Source: Branchiostoma floridae (lineage: Eukaryota > Chordata > Leptocardii > Amphioxiformes > Branchiostomatidae). From it: a DNA stretch of 64,000 bases. This document shows positions 39,001-49,728 of the stretch, in pieces. The stretch is from NCBI RefSeq assembly GCF_000003815.2, contig NC_049995.1, positions 2,665,006 through 2,729,005 of the forward strand, given 5' to 3'. A program made the translations under genes and the position numbers. The notes under the pieces are model-generated. The model searched no databases. It was given only the letters and a program-made list of their open reading frames with translations, and was not told the DNA's origin. Each line of letters begins with the position of its first letter. The first letter of the stretch is position 1.

Positions 39001-42000
39001 AAAATGAAATATTTCTAAAAGTAATTAAGCCATGACGCATGTACACAATTACATTTTTACGGAGGCAACTCAGACTAATAAATCGATGACGTATGATGAC
39101 TCATTCTACTGGTCTTCAGAATTTGATTAAATGTTTTATCGATTTGATTGTTTCGTCAGAGGGCTTGGTGTCTAGTGAGTCACTAATTACTAAGGCACGA
39201 TCTACACACAGTTTTTCCCGATATCGGCGAGAGGTTGTCGCAACCTCTTGCCGACAGCTTTTTTTCATCGTCTAGATGGAACTACTATATCGCCATTACG
39301 ATATCGGGAAAATTTCTCCCGAAAGGTCCGGACCATTCGTACGATACCTTACTGATAGCTTAGCAGGGGTCCCCAACAGCTTTGCGCGCGTGTAGATGCT
39401 TCCCAACTTCGGGAAGGCTCATTAGCATATAACGCCATTTGGAAAATCGCGCTATATGTTTATGACTGCAAGCGCCATGGGTGTCTGGCCCCCTACGTTC
39501 TAGATCCCTCCCGACATCTCCACAGATATCGGTAAAAACTGTGTGTAAATTGGGCCTAAGTAAAATAAGACATGCCCATAAGGCATGTGAGGATCTAATT
39601 CTATAATTACATTGTCAGAATAGTGATATTTTTTATGATTCAATGCAACCAATTTTACTTCTCTTTTTCAGAATTCTATTCAGGCAATTTTGTTATCAAG
39701 AATAATGATAAATTGATTTTTCATGCATTTTTGACACAATAGCATCATGTGGCATAAACCCTTAGTGTTACCAAAGGCAGTCATATGGTATTTTACATTT
39801 TGTGAATCTCGTGACTACTATATGAGCTCTTCCTTGCTCTTCCCTAAACACTTCTTTTTAAATGACAATTGAGACATACTGTATATCTGCTTTGACAAAA
39901 GCTTGTACTCCCTTCAGTAACCACATGTAGCCTTTGTTTCTGCTCTCTTTGTTGTTCTAAAGAGTCACAAGACCTATATTTATTCTCTACTGGTCCACTC
40001 ATGTGAGAACAGACAAAGGAACCCAAATTTAGATCTTCATGATATGAAACTCAGACGAAACAGGAACTTAAAGTTAAAAGACAAATGATATCCGAATTTC
40101 AAAAAAATTCTGTCTAAAACTTTAAATGGGCCACTATTGTGCTAGCCTGGTATCCAGACGTATCAAACCTACTGTCAGTCCTGACACTTTCATGTCCTCT
40201 CTACAAATTTGCATAGAGGACAGAAGAGACTCAGGGGCTATAATACGTCTGGATGCCAGGCTATCGTTGTGTTGTTTTCTGAACAGCTTAGCAGGAAATG
40301 GGTTTCAAAGAGTTTTTTTTTCTAAATCAGGTTCGTAGGGCCTGATGTTACCATCATGGTGATGAAGAGCGGCCCATAGCGATAACTGTAGCAGCATCTC
40401 TTCTCCCTAAGTCAGAAACATCAAGCTTAAGCAAGCTTGACTTCACTGACTCAACAGGCGAAGCAGGGGTTACGAGGCTGCTCGGGAAATTCCCTACCCC
40501 ATTTTGGCCGGAATGGTTTGATCCGCTCACATCGCACCATCGCACATGTGGCGGGTTGTTTTACGTGCCCGGGGTGTGGCTCTCCCCAAACACGGGACCT
40601 CCACTTAACGTCCTATCCGAGGGACGACTCATTTTCACTTGAGTAAAGTGAGGAAAGTCGTGTAAAGTGCCTTTCCCAAGAGCACAAGACCAGCAACACG
40701 GCAGGCGGATTCAAACCGGCGACCTCTCGGTCACGGGCCGAATACACTACCACTGTGCTACGCGGCCCCACTTAGTTTATGTTTTTGTTATTGAGTCGTC
40801 TGGAATCCATGTTCAGAAGGGACAATAAACCATCCTATATGGGATCGAGCCTCAGCCCTTAAATTTTGGCGTGCTAAAGAACCCAACACACTTATTGGGT
40901 CACCAAGTATTCTCAGCTTAAAAAAACACATTGCAAAGCCTGACATTACTTAAAAAAATCCTCATGACTGGTTTACCTTAGAATTCATTTAATTCTGTGA
41001 AGACTTTTTGGAATTTGGTGGTAGAAAGGGAAAAGAGGTTGGTGCAGTGTTTTAATATATTGGCATAGTAGTACATGATAGTATTCATAAACTTGAGAGA
41101 CACATATTCATAAACTTGATCCATGAAAAAATGGCGAGGCAAAAATTGAACCACTACAAATGTTTCAAGACTTACGGTACTTTATATATTAGAGGGTCTG
41201 CATGCTCTTTTACGTAAGGCGTAGGCAGCCTATTTTATTTTTCGTAATTCGTAGGGAAAACCATCTTATCTACGTAAATCGTAGCGAGGCGACGAAATTT
41301 AGCGTAATTGCCTTCCTTGATTTAGCGTAATACGTAGGGGGTTCTCCTGAATTCAGCGTAAATCGTTGTCAGGACGCCCCATGCTGACCCTCATATTACT
41401 CTGGTTTATATCCCAGAAACAATGGTTGTGCAGTGTTTTGATAGTCATGGGTATTGCATTGGGAGACACATATCCATGAAAAAATGGTAAGGCAAAAAAT
41501 AAAAAGACAACGCAAAAAATGCAAAATCAGTAATATTTTAAGTCTGTATTGCATTCACTAGGCCTGTTCTATATCCCAGAAACAATAAATCCTGTGGACC
41601 ACCCAAATAAACATTCCCAAGGGACCCACTGTAACAGGTGGCTGTATCAGCAACATGGTTAACATCTCAAAACACTTCATTAGGGGCCATCTAATTGATT
41701 GCATTGTTTACAAACATTGGGAGGAATTGCCTTATCAGAAAGAATCCTTCACAATTAGTGACTGATTTTAATTATCTAACGCTAGTTGACCTTTATCTGT
41801 TGGGTAACCTATATCCGTTGTTTTTCAAAACAGGTTATTTTAGGCACATCAAGTCGATGGGAGGTAGTTTTAAACGGCAATATCCTGAAAATATTGCAAA
41901 TTGAAACTAGTGTCCATCGTGTGATATATTTCTCCAAATATGTGTAATATCTCCAAAACAATGCATTACGAAATTGACACAAGTGTTTCATGAATGGATT

Positions 42001-44218
42001 CAAAAATATGCATCTATAAAGTTCATTTGGAAAAGGTATGAGGTCGTGGAACTCTAGTATTTAGGGTATAGTGTAATATCATTTGAATGTTAACATTGCT
42101 GATGTGGCCTGTGTGACATACAGTCAGTGTGACAGTGAGTCATCACTTATCGGGTCACTGCATTTTGTTTACGCTCTGGCCAGGTGGAGACAATACACTA
42201 AGTACATACTGGGGACAAACCATTGTCTCTTTAGGGGTGGTTTTCAAAAGAATAAGTCCTTTTTTCAAGTAGCATTTCTTGAAATATATTTTCTGACCTT
42301 TATACAGTTGTACAAAACTTTAAAAGGCAATTTGGAGCTTTTTCTGTACACTCCCCCTCTGTTGTTGATGGTTTGCCCTAGAACCACATTGCTTGGAGGT
42401 CAGTCTGCATGTACCATATTTGTTTTAGGGGTCATCTTTAGGTGTAAGAGAAACAAACTAAAGAAAAGTTAAGAACTCCTCATGAAATCACAATATCAAG
42501 GTATCAAACTAAAAGAATTTTTGCATCAGAAATGGAATTCATAGAGGAATTAAATGAAGCAAAGAATTTTGAGCGTGACTAAATAACAATTATGACAATG
42601 TTTTTTACCTATTTAGACTGCAAAAATCTATATTCCTAATGTATTAAATACAAAGAATATTAATAGTGTGTTGTTGACAGATTGCATTATATCCAATGAT
42701 AGAAGCACTTGTTCTATGCCGCCCTCTATGCCCCACTTTGCCTGAAAACTAAGGTGTGTCCCACCTCAATGTCATGACCTCAATTGTCTGAAATGCCACT
42801 GTACTTAAGTCAGCTGTCACGAAAAGTAAACTATACATAAACCCTACTCTCCAAGCAGAGGTTAAGCTCCGGCTGTTTTACGTGTTTTATGGTCGTTTTT
42901 ATCTGGCTTTCTATTTTGTCATTTTTCTTGAAGTACGCCAGCCAAACTGGTTATGTTAGGTTTTGACACAGCAAGATAAAATGAAAAACAGAAAGCCCGA
43001 TAAAAACGACTAAAAAAAACGTTTAAAAAAAAAAACAGCCGGAGCCTAACCTCTGCTTGGAGAGTACATAAACCCCACAAGCTTCTGACTCAAGAAAAGC
43101 AGAACTGTTCCAAACAATAGCTGCATTGAAGGAAAAAGGAACTAGCCAACTTTCCACATTAGTAGAACATAAAACTGTATTAAAACCATTAGAGATGCAA
43201 TTTGTGAATTCAATCTTTGTTTGTCTAAGAGTAAAACTGTAATTTGCAAAATGACCAATGAATGCCATGTATTTGAGTTTATTTAGCTGATGCACCTGCT
43301 ACCTGTTGCCTTTATACTATGGACCCCATAACATATTTATTAGGGTACGGACAAAATATAAGTACAGTAGAAGCCAGCACATAAAAATAGGCTTCCACTG
43401 TATTATGATTAGTAAAAGGTGAAGAGACATATGCACACACACACACACAACAAACAAACAAATGTAAGACTGCGAAATACCTGTGTTGTAAAGTACTGTT
43501 TCAAGCAGGCATCACAGACGGGGAAGTTACAGCAAGGCCGGCGGTGGAGGGCCTGCGTTTCGAGGCACACGCCGCACTCGGTCACGGTGAACTCACCGAC
43601 GAGGGACGCAGAGAGCCTCGGGGACGACTCCGTTTCGTCCCGATCCAACTCGATGAAGAACTCGGGGTCGTCCACGATCTCTGCGAACTGTTGTATCTGC
43701 TCTTCGTCCAGTTCTTCTTCTAAAGTCTCGTTCGAGGCCGTTTCGTCGGGATCGAGCATCGAGTTAGCCTCGGAGTTCGGCCCGTTGCGAGTCCTCCGTC
43801 TCCGGAGTAAGTTTTCCAGCAGAAGTCTGTGTTCGGGTGTTAGTCGGATTTTCCCGTCCCTTGCAGGTCTGCCTACCGAGGTCTCTGGTAGTAGTAGATC
43901 GTCGTCGGCGAAAAGGTCGAGTCTTCCCCATGCGATGCCGTCGTCGTCAAGCGAGTCGCTCGAGCCGGATTTTGGTACGCACCGGACAATGGTACACCCT
44001 CCATCGGCAAGGTCGGCCACTGAAGCCCGCCTGGCTTCCTTGAGTGTACCCGACGAGCATTCAGTATTCTTGGTCGTAATAACGTTACCTAACTCCATGT
44101 CGAATAGATCGACAGCGATTGCGAAAATGAAATCCTCATCATCGTCGTCGTTCCCGTTTTGTTGTTGTCCTTCTGACGTGTGGGTTTCCCCTTGCCCAGC
44201 AAGAGATGAATCAGCCAT
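36038..44218 (-). CDS. RNF217: RNF217-like RBR E3 ubiquitin ligase (6 exons)
   Basis: Exons in gene order: 44218-43481, 38608-38476, 38245-38148, 37796-37632, 36942-36741 and 36327-36038. Phases join and encode 541 residues. After an acidic N-terminal region, RING1 starts at residue about 215 (CGVCLETQALHRRPCCNFPVC), an IBR follows (TCPRCSEPM ... VVCKECSMVWCFPCHAPWHEG) and then RING2 (CPKC/KIYIQRTSGCDHMTC ... FCYRCGDRF). Cys387 in TSGCDHMTC aligns with the catalytic cysteine of RBR ligases, which forms a thioester with ubiquitin before transfer. Near the C-terminus is a hydrophobic segment (APVLAGLAVGAGSLLVGVG), a membrane anchor as in vertebrate RNF217. Exon 5, which holds the catalytic cysteine, lies between perfect 60-bp inverted repeats. 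The 4.9-kb first intron is full of transposons. Confidence 0.92.
36500..36545 (-). pseudogene. Decayed copy of the RNF217 exon 6 acceptor
   Basis: On the minus strand, an AG acceptor followed by GTGGACAAATGGTTGCTGCT and CCAGTG resembles the true exon 6 start (GCGGACAACTTGTGGCTGCT and CCAGTG), and the preceding intron bases (TGTTCCTTGAAA against TGTCCTGAAA) match as well. It is 174-218 bases upstream of the real acceptor in gene orientation. Confidence 0.6.
36633..36692 (+). repeat. 60-bp perfect inverted repeat, left arm (RNF217 intron 5)
   Basis: Exact reverse complement of 36962-37021 over 60 bases. It ends 48 bases from the exon 5 donor boundary. The sequence holds inner palindromes (TCTAGACTGATGGTCTAGA, CTGTCCGGACAATCCGGACA). 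Confidence 0.95.
36962..37021 (-). repeat. 60-bp perfect inverted repeat, right arm (RNF217 intron 4)
   Basis: Exact reverse complement of 36633-36692. It begins only 19 bases upstream of exon 5, so the likely branch-point region falls inside the stem while the pyrimidine tract lies in the loop. Confidence 0.95.
37439..37554. mobile_element. Short MITE in RNF217 intron 4
   Basis: Ends AGTTTTCTTTTACACAACC / GGTTGTGTAAAAGAAAACT with further pairing (GTTTTTCTCA / TGAGAAAAAC). 116 bp, non-coding. Confidence 0.8.
37933..38010. mobile_element. Partial AACGNTAGTTYACCTTTATC element
   Basis: Carries GCTAGTTTACCTTTATCCG, then AGCCTATATCCGTTGT and AAACAGGG, matching the left half of the elements at 38689 and 41780. 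The right end is missing. Confidence 0.6.
38689..38912. mobile_element. MITE with AACGTTAGTTCACC ends
   Basis: Left end AACGTTAGTTCACCATTATC, then GGGTAACC; right end GGTTACCCTACGGATAAAGG, then TGAACTATCGTT. The interior has AACAGGGTAT and CAAGTCGATGGACGGTAGTT, shared with 41780-41930. First RNF217 intron. Confidence 0.75.
39194..39556. mobile_element. Harbinger-like MITE, TAA target site
   Basis: Left end GGCACGATCTACACACAG followed by TTTTT, right end the inverse of GGCCCAATTTACACACAG. TAA lies on both sides (39191-39193, 39557-39559). G-starting ends with a 3-bp TWA-type duplication fit PIF/Harbinger; the interior repeats CGATATCGG several times. Confidence 0.7.
40143..40263. mobile_element. 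Uninterrupted TAGCCTGG-type MITE
   Basis: Ends TAGCCTGGTATCCAGACGTA / ACGTCTGGATGCCAGGCTA. 121 bp. In reverse it aligns with 29104-29326 minus the nested element there, through TATAGCCCCTGAGTCTCTTC. Confidence 0.85.
40505..40770 (-). mobile_element. tRNA-derived SINE
   Basis: On the minus strand it begins GGGGCCGCGTAGCACAGTGG (A box) with GGTTTGAATCC (B box) about 40 bases later. A central block TTGGGAAAGGCACTTTACAC follows, then a tail shared with 6745-6880. The structure is that of a tRNA-derived SINE with a conserved central domain; the family name is not assigned. Confidence 0.75.
41192..41392. mobile_element. MITE with internal CGTAA-CGTAG repeats
   Basis: Ends GAGGGTCTGCATG / CATGCTGACCCTC, flanked by ATATTA on both sides (41186-41191, 41393-41398). 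The interior carries five or six degenerate repeats of the form GCGTAANNCGTAGGG, each about 30-40 bases apart. Confidence 0.75.
41780..41930. mobile_element. Half copy of the AACGNTAGTT element
   Basis: AACGCTAGTTGACCTTTATC, GGGTAACCTATATCCGTTGT and ATCAAGTCGATGGGAGGTAG match the left half of 38689-38912. The right end is not preserved. Confidence 0.65.
42845..43066. mobile_element. MITE with TACTCTCCAAGCAGAGG ends, 9-bp TSD
   Basis: Left end TACTCTCCAAGCAGAGGTTA, right end the inverse, with imperfect pairing extending about 80 bases. An exact 9-bp duplication CATAAACCC lies at 42836-42844 and 43067-43075. Its interior is unlike the 12238 and 13219 elements although the terminal core is the same. 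Confidence 0.9.
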
Positions 44219-44884
44219 GTTGGAAACCTTTTTGTCCGGCGTATTTTTTGGGGCACTGGGTTCGACTCCAGGTTAGTTTCTGTGCTCTGTTTAGTCGGCT
44301 GAAGACCCGAGAATGTCGCGAATGCTTGCTCGAGGAGCTAAGTCAACAAGAAGAGCGGTGCCACGAGTTGATCTTGTCCCAAACTGCCAGCAGTCGGGAC
44401 TATATAAACCGCGGCCTTCCCTGACTCAAGAATCAAAATAGAAACATGACCCTTGGTTACTTCGCACTCCTTTATATACGAGGACCTATTTCCGGGTTTT
44501 GCGTCATCGACGTGTCAGAACAGCCCCCCTGCGAGCGCGCTGATTGGCTACTTGGTAAAGGTGAAAGGTGAAGAATTGGCGCGAAATTGGCACACCGGAA
44601 AGCGAAGTAAACAGACTTACGTGGTGCATAATTTTAGCTGACCAGGTAATGCTATTTCGTCATATCCTTTGAAATCAAAAGGTGTGCACCTTTGATCCAT
44701 ACTCCACTGAAGATTTGTGTGAAAACATAAGAGAATTACATAGGCATAAAGCTTTTGTACCAAAACAAAACTAAAGAAACTTATAGTGCAAGTCCTCTCT
44801 AATCTACTAGTACTACAACGTAATTAAGGGTACGTATCTATATTCAAACCTGGCCCCACCCCTGAGTTGGTAAAATTTCATGTT

Positions 44885-45225
44885 TATTCAGGCCATGTGA
44901 TTCGATCATATGGATGGCATCCGGGCATCAAGCCCGCCCCCCCCCCCCCCTCCCAAAGTTTGCAATCACACTGTAAATCGCGCAAAGCAGGTGCAAAATG
45001 AGAAAATACATGCCGCGGTAGCAGGGTAGGTTGCAAAAATTATGTCGGACAACGTATACTATTGTCACAGAATGCCAAGCTCAATTGCAAGGTTGACATC
45101 ATACTGTGTGTTCAGTCATTTGTTCAACCTTCCTGACCAAGTAAGATTTCACAATGAAGGCAACTTTTTGGGGGGGCCAGACTTATTTTCATTCATACGC
45201 TCGCAGCAGTTTTGTGGTTCCAAGG
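44885..45225 (+). repeat. Dispersed repeat, copy 2 (related to 5085-5540)
   Basis: Matches the intronic repeat in RFC1 in blocks and order (ATATGGATGGCATC, ACACTGTAAATC, AACCTTCCTGACCA, CAGTTTTGTGGTT). It contains a run of C at 44936-44951 and lacks the 57-bp MITE present in copy 1. Confidence 0.6.
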
Positions 45226-46280
45226 GGAACATTGCCTTATCATCTTGATTTCTCGGTATAACCTTAGGGAATAGCGCCCCTGGCGGTTTTTGTACAAAAC
45301 TCAGGACGAAATTACCTCAGCGTTCAAAACGACAAAAGGATCTTGCTGTTAATACAGATATCCGACTAAGATAGCCCATCTTTTCCAAATTTCGTCATAG
45401 ATTATTGACTTATATTGCATCATCTGGGTCTTGCTCATTCATTCATTCATTCATTTTTAATCAATCAATCATTCATTCATTCATAGATAAACAAATGGCC
45501 GTCATATTCGTGGAAAGAAATATTTAAGTCATGGGATTACTTGTAAGTTCTTTATTTTTACACAATTCATAAAGAAATTTAATCTGTAAATCTCATATTT
45601 CTATCTACAATATGTACAAATAGGTCATTATCACTCGAACATAAAAGTGGCAAATTACATGGCTGTAACACACTTCTTTCTCCACCTATGGCTCGGATGA
45701 AAAATTACAAAAATATTTCTTGTAAACTAGACTGTTGTAAGAAGATCTAAAAAGCCCAGTGGACTGATATCAATTGGTGAGTTTCAAAACGTTTCATATG
45801 TTTTCCACGAACCCTCTGTATTCATTCTCTTAATTCTTTATTCCCGGCAGTTAAAGGAGGAAATGCATTTGTCTGTAGACAGAGGAGGTCTGACACACTT
45901 CCCAGCATTCCTTGCGACACAAGTTCCAAAGTACACATACCGGATGGGGTTGTGACCTTTGACAGAGCAGGGTCCCTTAGAATTTGATCATTTAATTTGC
46001 TTTGCTTGAATTGTCAAAAGACTATAACAGTCCATGAAACTGACTTTAAAAACTTCGGTACAACTTTTTGCATTGTGTGAAAATCATACACACTGGTGGA
46101 CAATGATGCAAATACATTTCCTTCAAATATTGTGCCCAAACCTTTTGCTTGTCCATCAGCGAATAAGTCACATGAAAATTTAACACATGGGCAAATAAAG
46201 AAAAATATATTTCATGTTATTTCATTTGTAACAATTGTCAACAATTACACTTGTTGTACACGGTCGCCTGCAGATCTGAC

Positions 46281-46787
46281 ATTCTCCACTTACACACTTC
46301 CCATAATTAAGTGCGAGAGGGTTCCGGATATAGCTGCTCCGAACTCCGGAACTGACTCCAAGGGCACAGAAAATTGGTTCTAACCAATTCCGAACACAGA
46401 AAACATCAAGGGGATGATAGTTTGGTGTGGAACCGATCACAGGACAATGGTTTAATCACTTTCCGACAGGAAAAAAACAAAGGCTGCAGACGAAACGCCA
46501 AGGTGTGGCCCATGAGGTCATCGGAAGAAACCAACTAACAGCCACAGTGGTGCACGTGTTAGGTAGTTACTTCTGACCACAAAACTTGTAAGATTCTCGG
46601 CCCAAATGATAACTGTACTATATTCGCCAGACAACTTATTAGTTTATATGCTTTTCCGCCCTCGTACTGAAGGTTTTAGCTGGTTCCACCCTGGTTTCGC
46701 ACCCTGAGCAACTGTGGTAGCATCCAAGTAACATCCATATCCGGAACCCTCTCGCACTTAATTATGGGAAGTGTGTAAGTGGAGAAT
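46281..46787. repeat. Perfect 51-bp inverted repeats around 405 bases
   Basis: 46281-46331 and 46737-46787 are exact reverse complements, starting ATTCTCCACTTACACACTTC. They lie 70 bases beyond the stop codon of the CRAL-TRIO gene, in its presumed 3' UTR. No target duplication is seen, so a MITE is possible but unproven. Confidence 0.9.
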
Positions 46788-46857
46788 TGTGTGGAATATG
46801 TGTTGCAATGAATGCTGGGAAGAATGTAAGACGTCTTCTGATATGTAGAGGTCATAT

Positions 46858-46902
46858 TCAGCTCTCTTCCACTTCGGCAGCCTCTTCAACCTCTTCATCT
46901 TC

Positions 46903-46934
<32 letters not shown>

Positions 46935-49728
46935 CTATAGCGACTAGTTCCTGGCCAGAATAAGACATGGCGGAGAATTCGTCCTCGCAGGCTAGCAGGG
47001 TGTCCGTCCACAGTCGGCACGCCTCGTCCAATGGGGGCCCAGTTCCGCCATATTCCGGCGGCAAAGCATCACGGTCCACATACTGCAGAAGCGTCTCTGT
47101 CTTGGGTCCGTGAAGGTGTATCTGCATCATGGAATGAGGTAAAATCATTTGCTGTAGATGAGATTTCTTGAAGTAGTATCACATAATATCACAATAATAT
47201 CACAACTGTATATTGTCACCATAAATGTTTTCTTCTAACATACTAACGTTATATTAGAAGACCTCATTACTCCGTGAAACGCAAAGTTTTGTGAGCGTCT
47301 TATTTTGTTCATTATTCTGTCCATGCGTATTTCCGGTCTTTCTGCGGGACTTTAGACCTCGACCAAACCTACGGCAACAACTTTGGATCAGAGCCAAACC
47401 AGCAGGTATCAAGTTACAACATTTGAAAATAACATTGGACAGTGACCGGGACTATCTTCTTACGCTCAGCTAACTTACCAAGTAAGCCTTAAAATCTAAA
47501 TTTTCTAGTGTTAACTTCCCAAAGAAAGGCTTGAATTTGTTGTTTCAAAGTCAGGAAAAAGTTCTCACCCTGTTTCTCATTTTCTCGGACATAAATGGCT
47601 TAATGATAGCGAAGATGGCATCAAACAACATCGGTTGATTCAGTAGGTGAATCTCCTTAACCCGGATGGGAAATGCGTCCTGTCAACAAATAAACAAAAA
47701 CAAATATTATCAGTCACAACAGACTCAAATGCCTTTAAAAATTAAAGAAAATAGCTAAAGGGAATGAAATATTTTTGGCTTTGAAGGACCTTGACAGCAT
47801 GAACGCTAGTTCACCTTTATTCATGGTTAACATATATACGTTATTTGTTTATTGACATCAACGGACAATTTTTTAAACATGTAACAGTTATTGCACCGTC
47901 CGTCGACTATCCCTAAATGTCTTACTTTTAAAAACAACGTTGTGTAATGGTTTATTGAGCAAAAACATATCGCTACATTCGCAGCCTGACGGCTGAATTG
48001 CAGTTGCAATATCACATTAAAACAAACGCATTCGATCTATGTCCAACAAGGCAAATCATTAAGATAAAAGTACGTGTAAAATCAGTTAGGTACGAATATA
48101 ATACATGATATCGACCAGCGAATATCTAAAACGAAAATTAGAGGCATACAATATTGGCAGGATTAAGGCATGGGGGCATTACAGTTGAGTAGACGTAAAC
48201 GTTAACGGATATATATATAGGCTATTCCACGGATAAAAGTAAACTAGCGTTACAAATTTACGATCGATATGAAAGAAAATTTCCTAAAAGATGCACAAAT
48301 GTCTGTCCTATAGAATAATTAATAATCCTCACCGTTGTTATTGAGCCAATCTTTTTGGCGACTCGCGGTCCGATTTGATAGGCATGTGAAAATGAGAGTC
48401 CGGCCAGGTCCGCAATCATAGCGATCCCATGGACCTGTGCGAGAAGAAACAGGTGTCATATTTAGGATAACGAATTTAAGAGTAATACTTTTGTGACAAT
48501 TGGAAAAAACGGACTATCTAAATCATGGGAAGATCGCGCTCTATCTACCTGGGTATCCTCCTCTTGGATGATCTTCTCCGAGCTGATCATGCTCACTCTG
48601 AAAACCTCGTACGCAGAAAATTGATACGGATCCCATTTTCCTGTAAAGAAAATAGTATACATGTATTTTGTAACTACATACTGCACGAAATTGAACAAGT
48701 ACACACACGCTATCGTTAGTATGTTGTGTCTATCGTCATTCTATATAAGATACTAAGTATTTCACAGTGCTGAATAAGCATGCAGGAACATCGAGGTCTA
48801 AGGTTTTATAGTTTTATATACATCTATTTTATAGACGTGTGTGCAACGTTTCCATAGATGTTTTATTGTTTTGATTTCTTTTGATAATTTTCTTTTACTA
48901 CATGCTTTCTAAAGAAATTTGGCAATACTAGACTTGCCGATGAATAAAAGAGTGTCAACCGCTTAGTTTTGCAAGTGCCAAAGTCCTTACCTATTCTATA
49001 GAACATGACCTTCCTGCCGTCCTGGTCCCTACCCGGTAGCGCGGCATGATAGCCCGCCTCTAGCAGTCCGCGTACACTGGAGGGGCGCATGTTACTGCAG
49101 ATCTCCGGGCTCTGAGCTCGCCATTTGTGGTACTTCTCCAATAACTGTATGTGTAAATGAATCATTTAAGAATTTTATCTCATATTACATATAATATATA
49201 ATATTACATGATATTACATATCATATATATTACTAAGATGTGAGAATCTTAAATTTCAAAACCAATGGCTGATGGACAGCAAAGATATGTCTCAAAATGT
49301 TAGTCATTACGGGTATTATAAAACACCAACCTAAAGACTTAAAAGAGTATAAGGTCTTAACTTCTCGCGAGACTCCGACGCTCGCGAGAGATCATGATAT
49401 GAAGTTGACCTACAAGGTTTATACTGTGTAAAAATAAACATAACGTTATCAATCATTCTTTCTTTTTGTCATATACAACTCTTAATGTCTTATACTCCAC
49501 CTTGAATGCTTGTTCAACGTTGAAGTATCTTGCTCGAAGGAACCTTAAAAGAATGTGGTCGTCGTCTTGGATACAGAGATCGGGACTTTGCTTAATCCTT
49601 TCCCTGAGAGCTTCTACCATAGCCAGCCTGGTGGACGGGTCTTCGTTCAGTTCTTCTCGTGCCTTTTTCAGGGCCTCTTCGCTGAGCTTACAGGTGTAAC
49701 CGCTAGGTGGCGAAGTCGTCTGCTCCAT
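46858..49728 (-). CDS. CRAL-TRIO lipid-transfer protein, alpha-tocopherol transfer protein-like
   Basis: Exons in gene order: 49728-49501, 49144-48991, 48640-48549, 48434-48333, 47679-47569 and 47121-46858. Phases join to 316 residues. The CRAL-TRIO N-terminal helices (residues 15-75; RERIKQSPDLCIQDDDHILL, RFLRARYFNVEQAF) precede the lipid-binding lobe (YHKWRAQSPEI, GRDQDGRKVMFYRIG, VHGIAMIADLAGLSFSHAY, RVKEIHLLNQPMLFDAIFAI, PFMSEKMRNR, IHLHG, LPPEYGGTG). These motifs are typical of the TTPA/TTPAL/clavesin branch, cytosolic carriers of tocopherol, retinoid or phosphoinositide ligands; the ligand here cannot be told. The C-terminus ends in an unusual acidic tail with ten consecutive Glu. The second intron from the end carries an inverted-repeat element (47802-48251). 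Confidence 0.9.
46900..46937 (-). repeat. Coding (GAA)n microsatellite
   Basis: A TTC run on the plus strand encodes a run of ten Glu in the C-terminal tail of the CRAL-TRIO protein, followed by more acidic residues. Confidence 0.85.
47802..48251. mobile_element. Inverted-repeat element with AACGCTAGTT ends
   Basis: Left end AACGCTAGTTCACCTTTATT and right end AAAAGTAAACTAGCGTT pair over about 20 bases, then more weakly. It shares its ends, but not most of its interior, with 38689-38912. About 450 bp, no coding sequence recognised. Confidence 0.65.

Larger units (their letters stand above)
44219..46857. other. Spacer between RNF217 and the CRAL-TRIO gene
   Basis: The two genes lie in tandem on the minus strand. 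The part near 44219 is the RNF217 promoter/5' UTR side, with no TATA box recognised. The rest holds a dispersed repeat (44885-45225), an ATTC microsatellite (45437-45484), a candidate minus-strand AATAAA near 45551-45557 and perfect 51-bp inverted repeats (46281-46331, 46737-46787). Confidence 0.55.

Noticed and set aside
40690-40770. tRNA gene
   Set aside because: A and B boxes are present but the sequence does not close into a cloverleaf and continues into a SINE body shared with 6745-6880.
42083-42472. 129-codon plus-strand frame in RNF217 intron 1
   Set aside because: AT-rich, no recognisable domain, no splice or promoter context.
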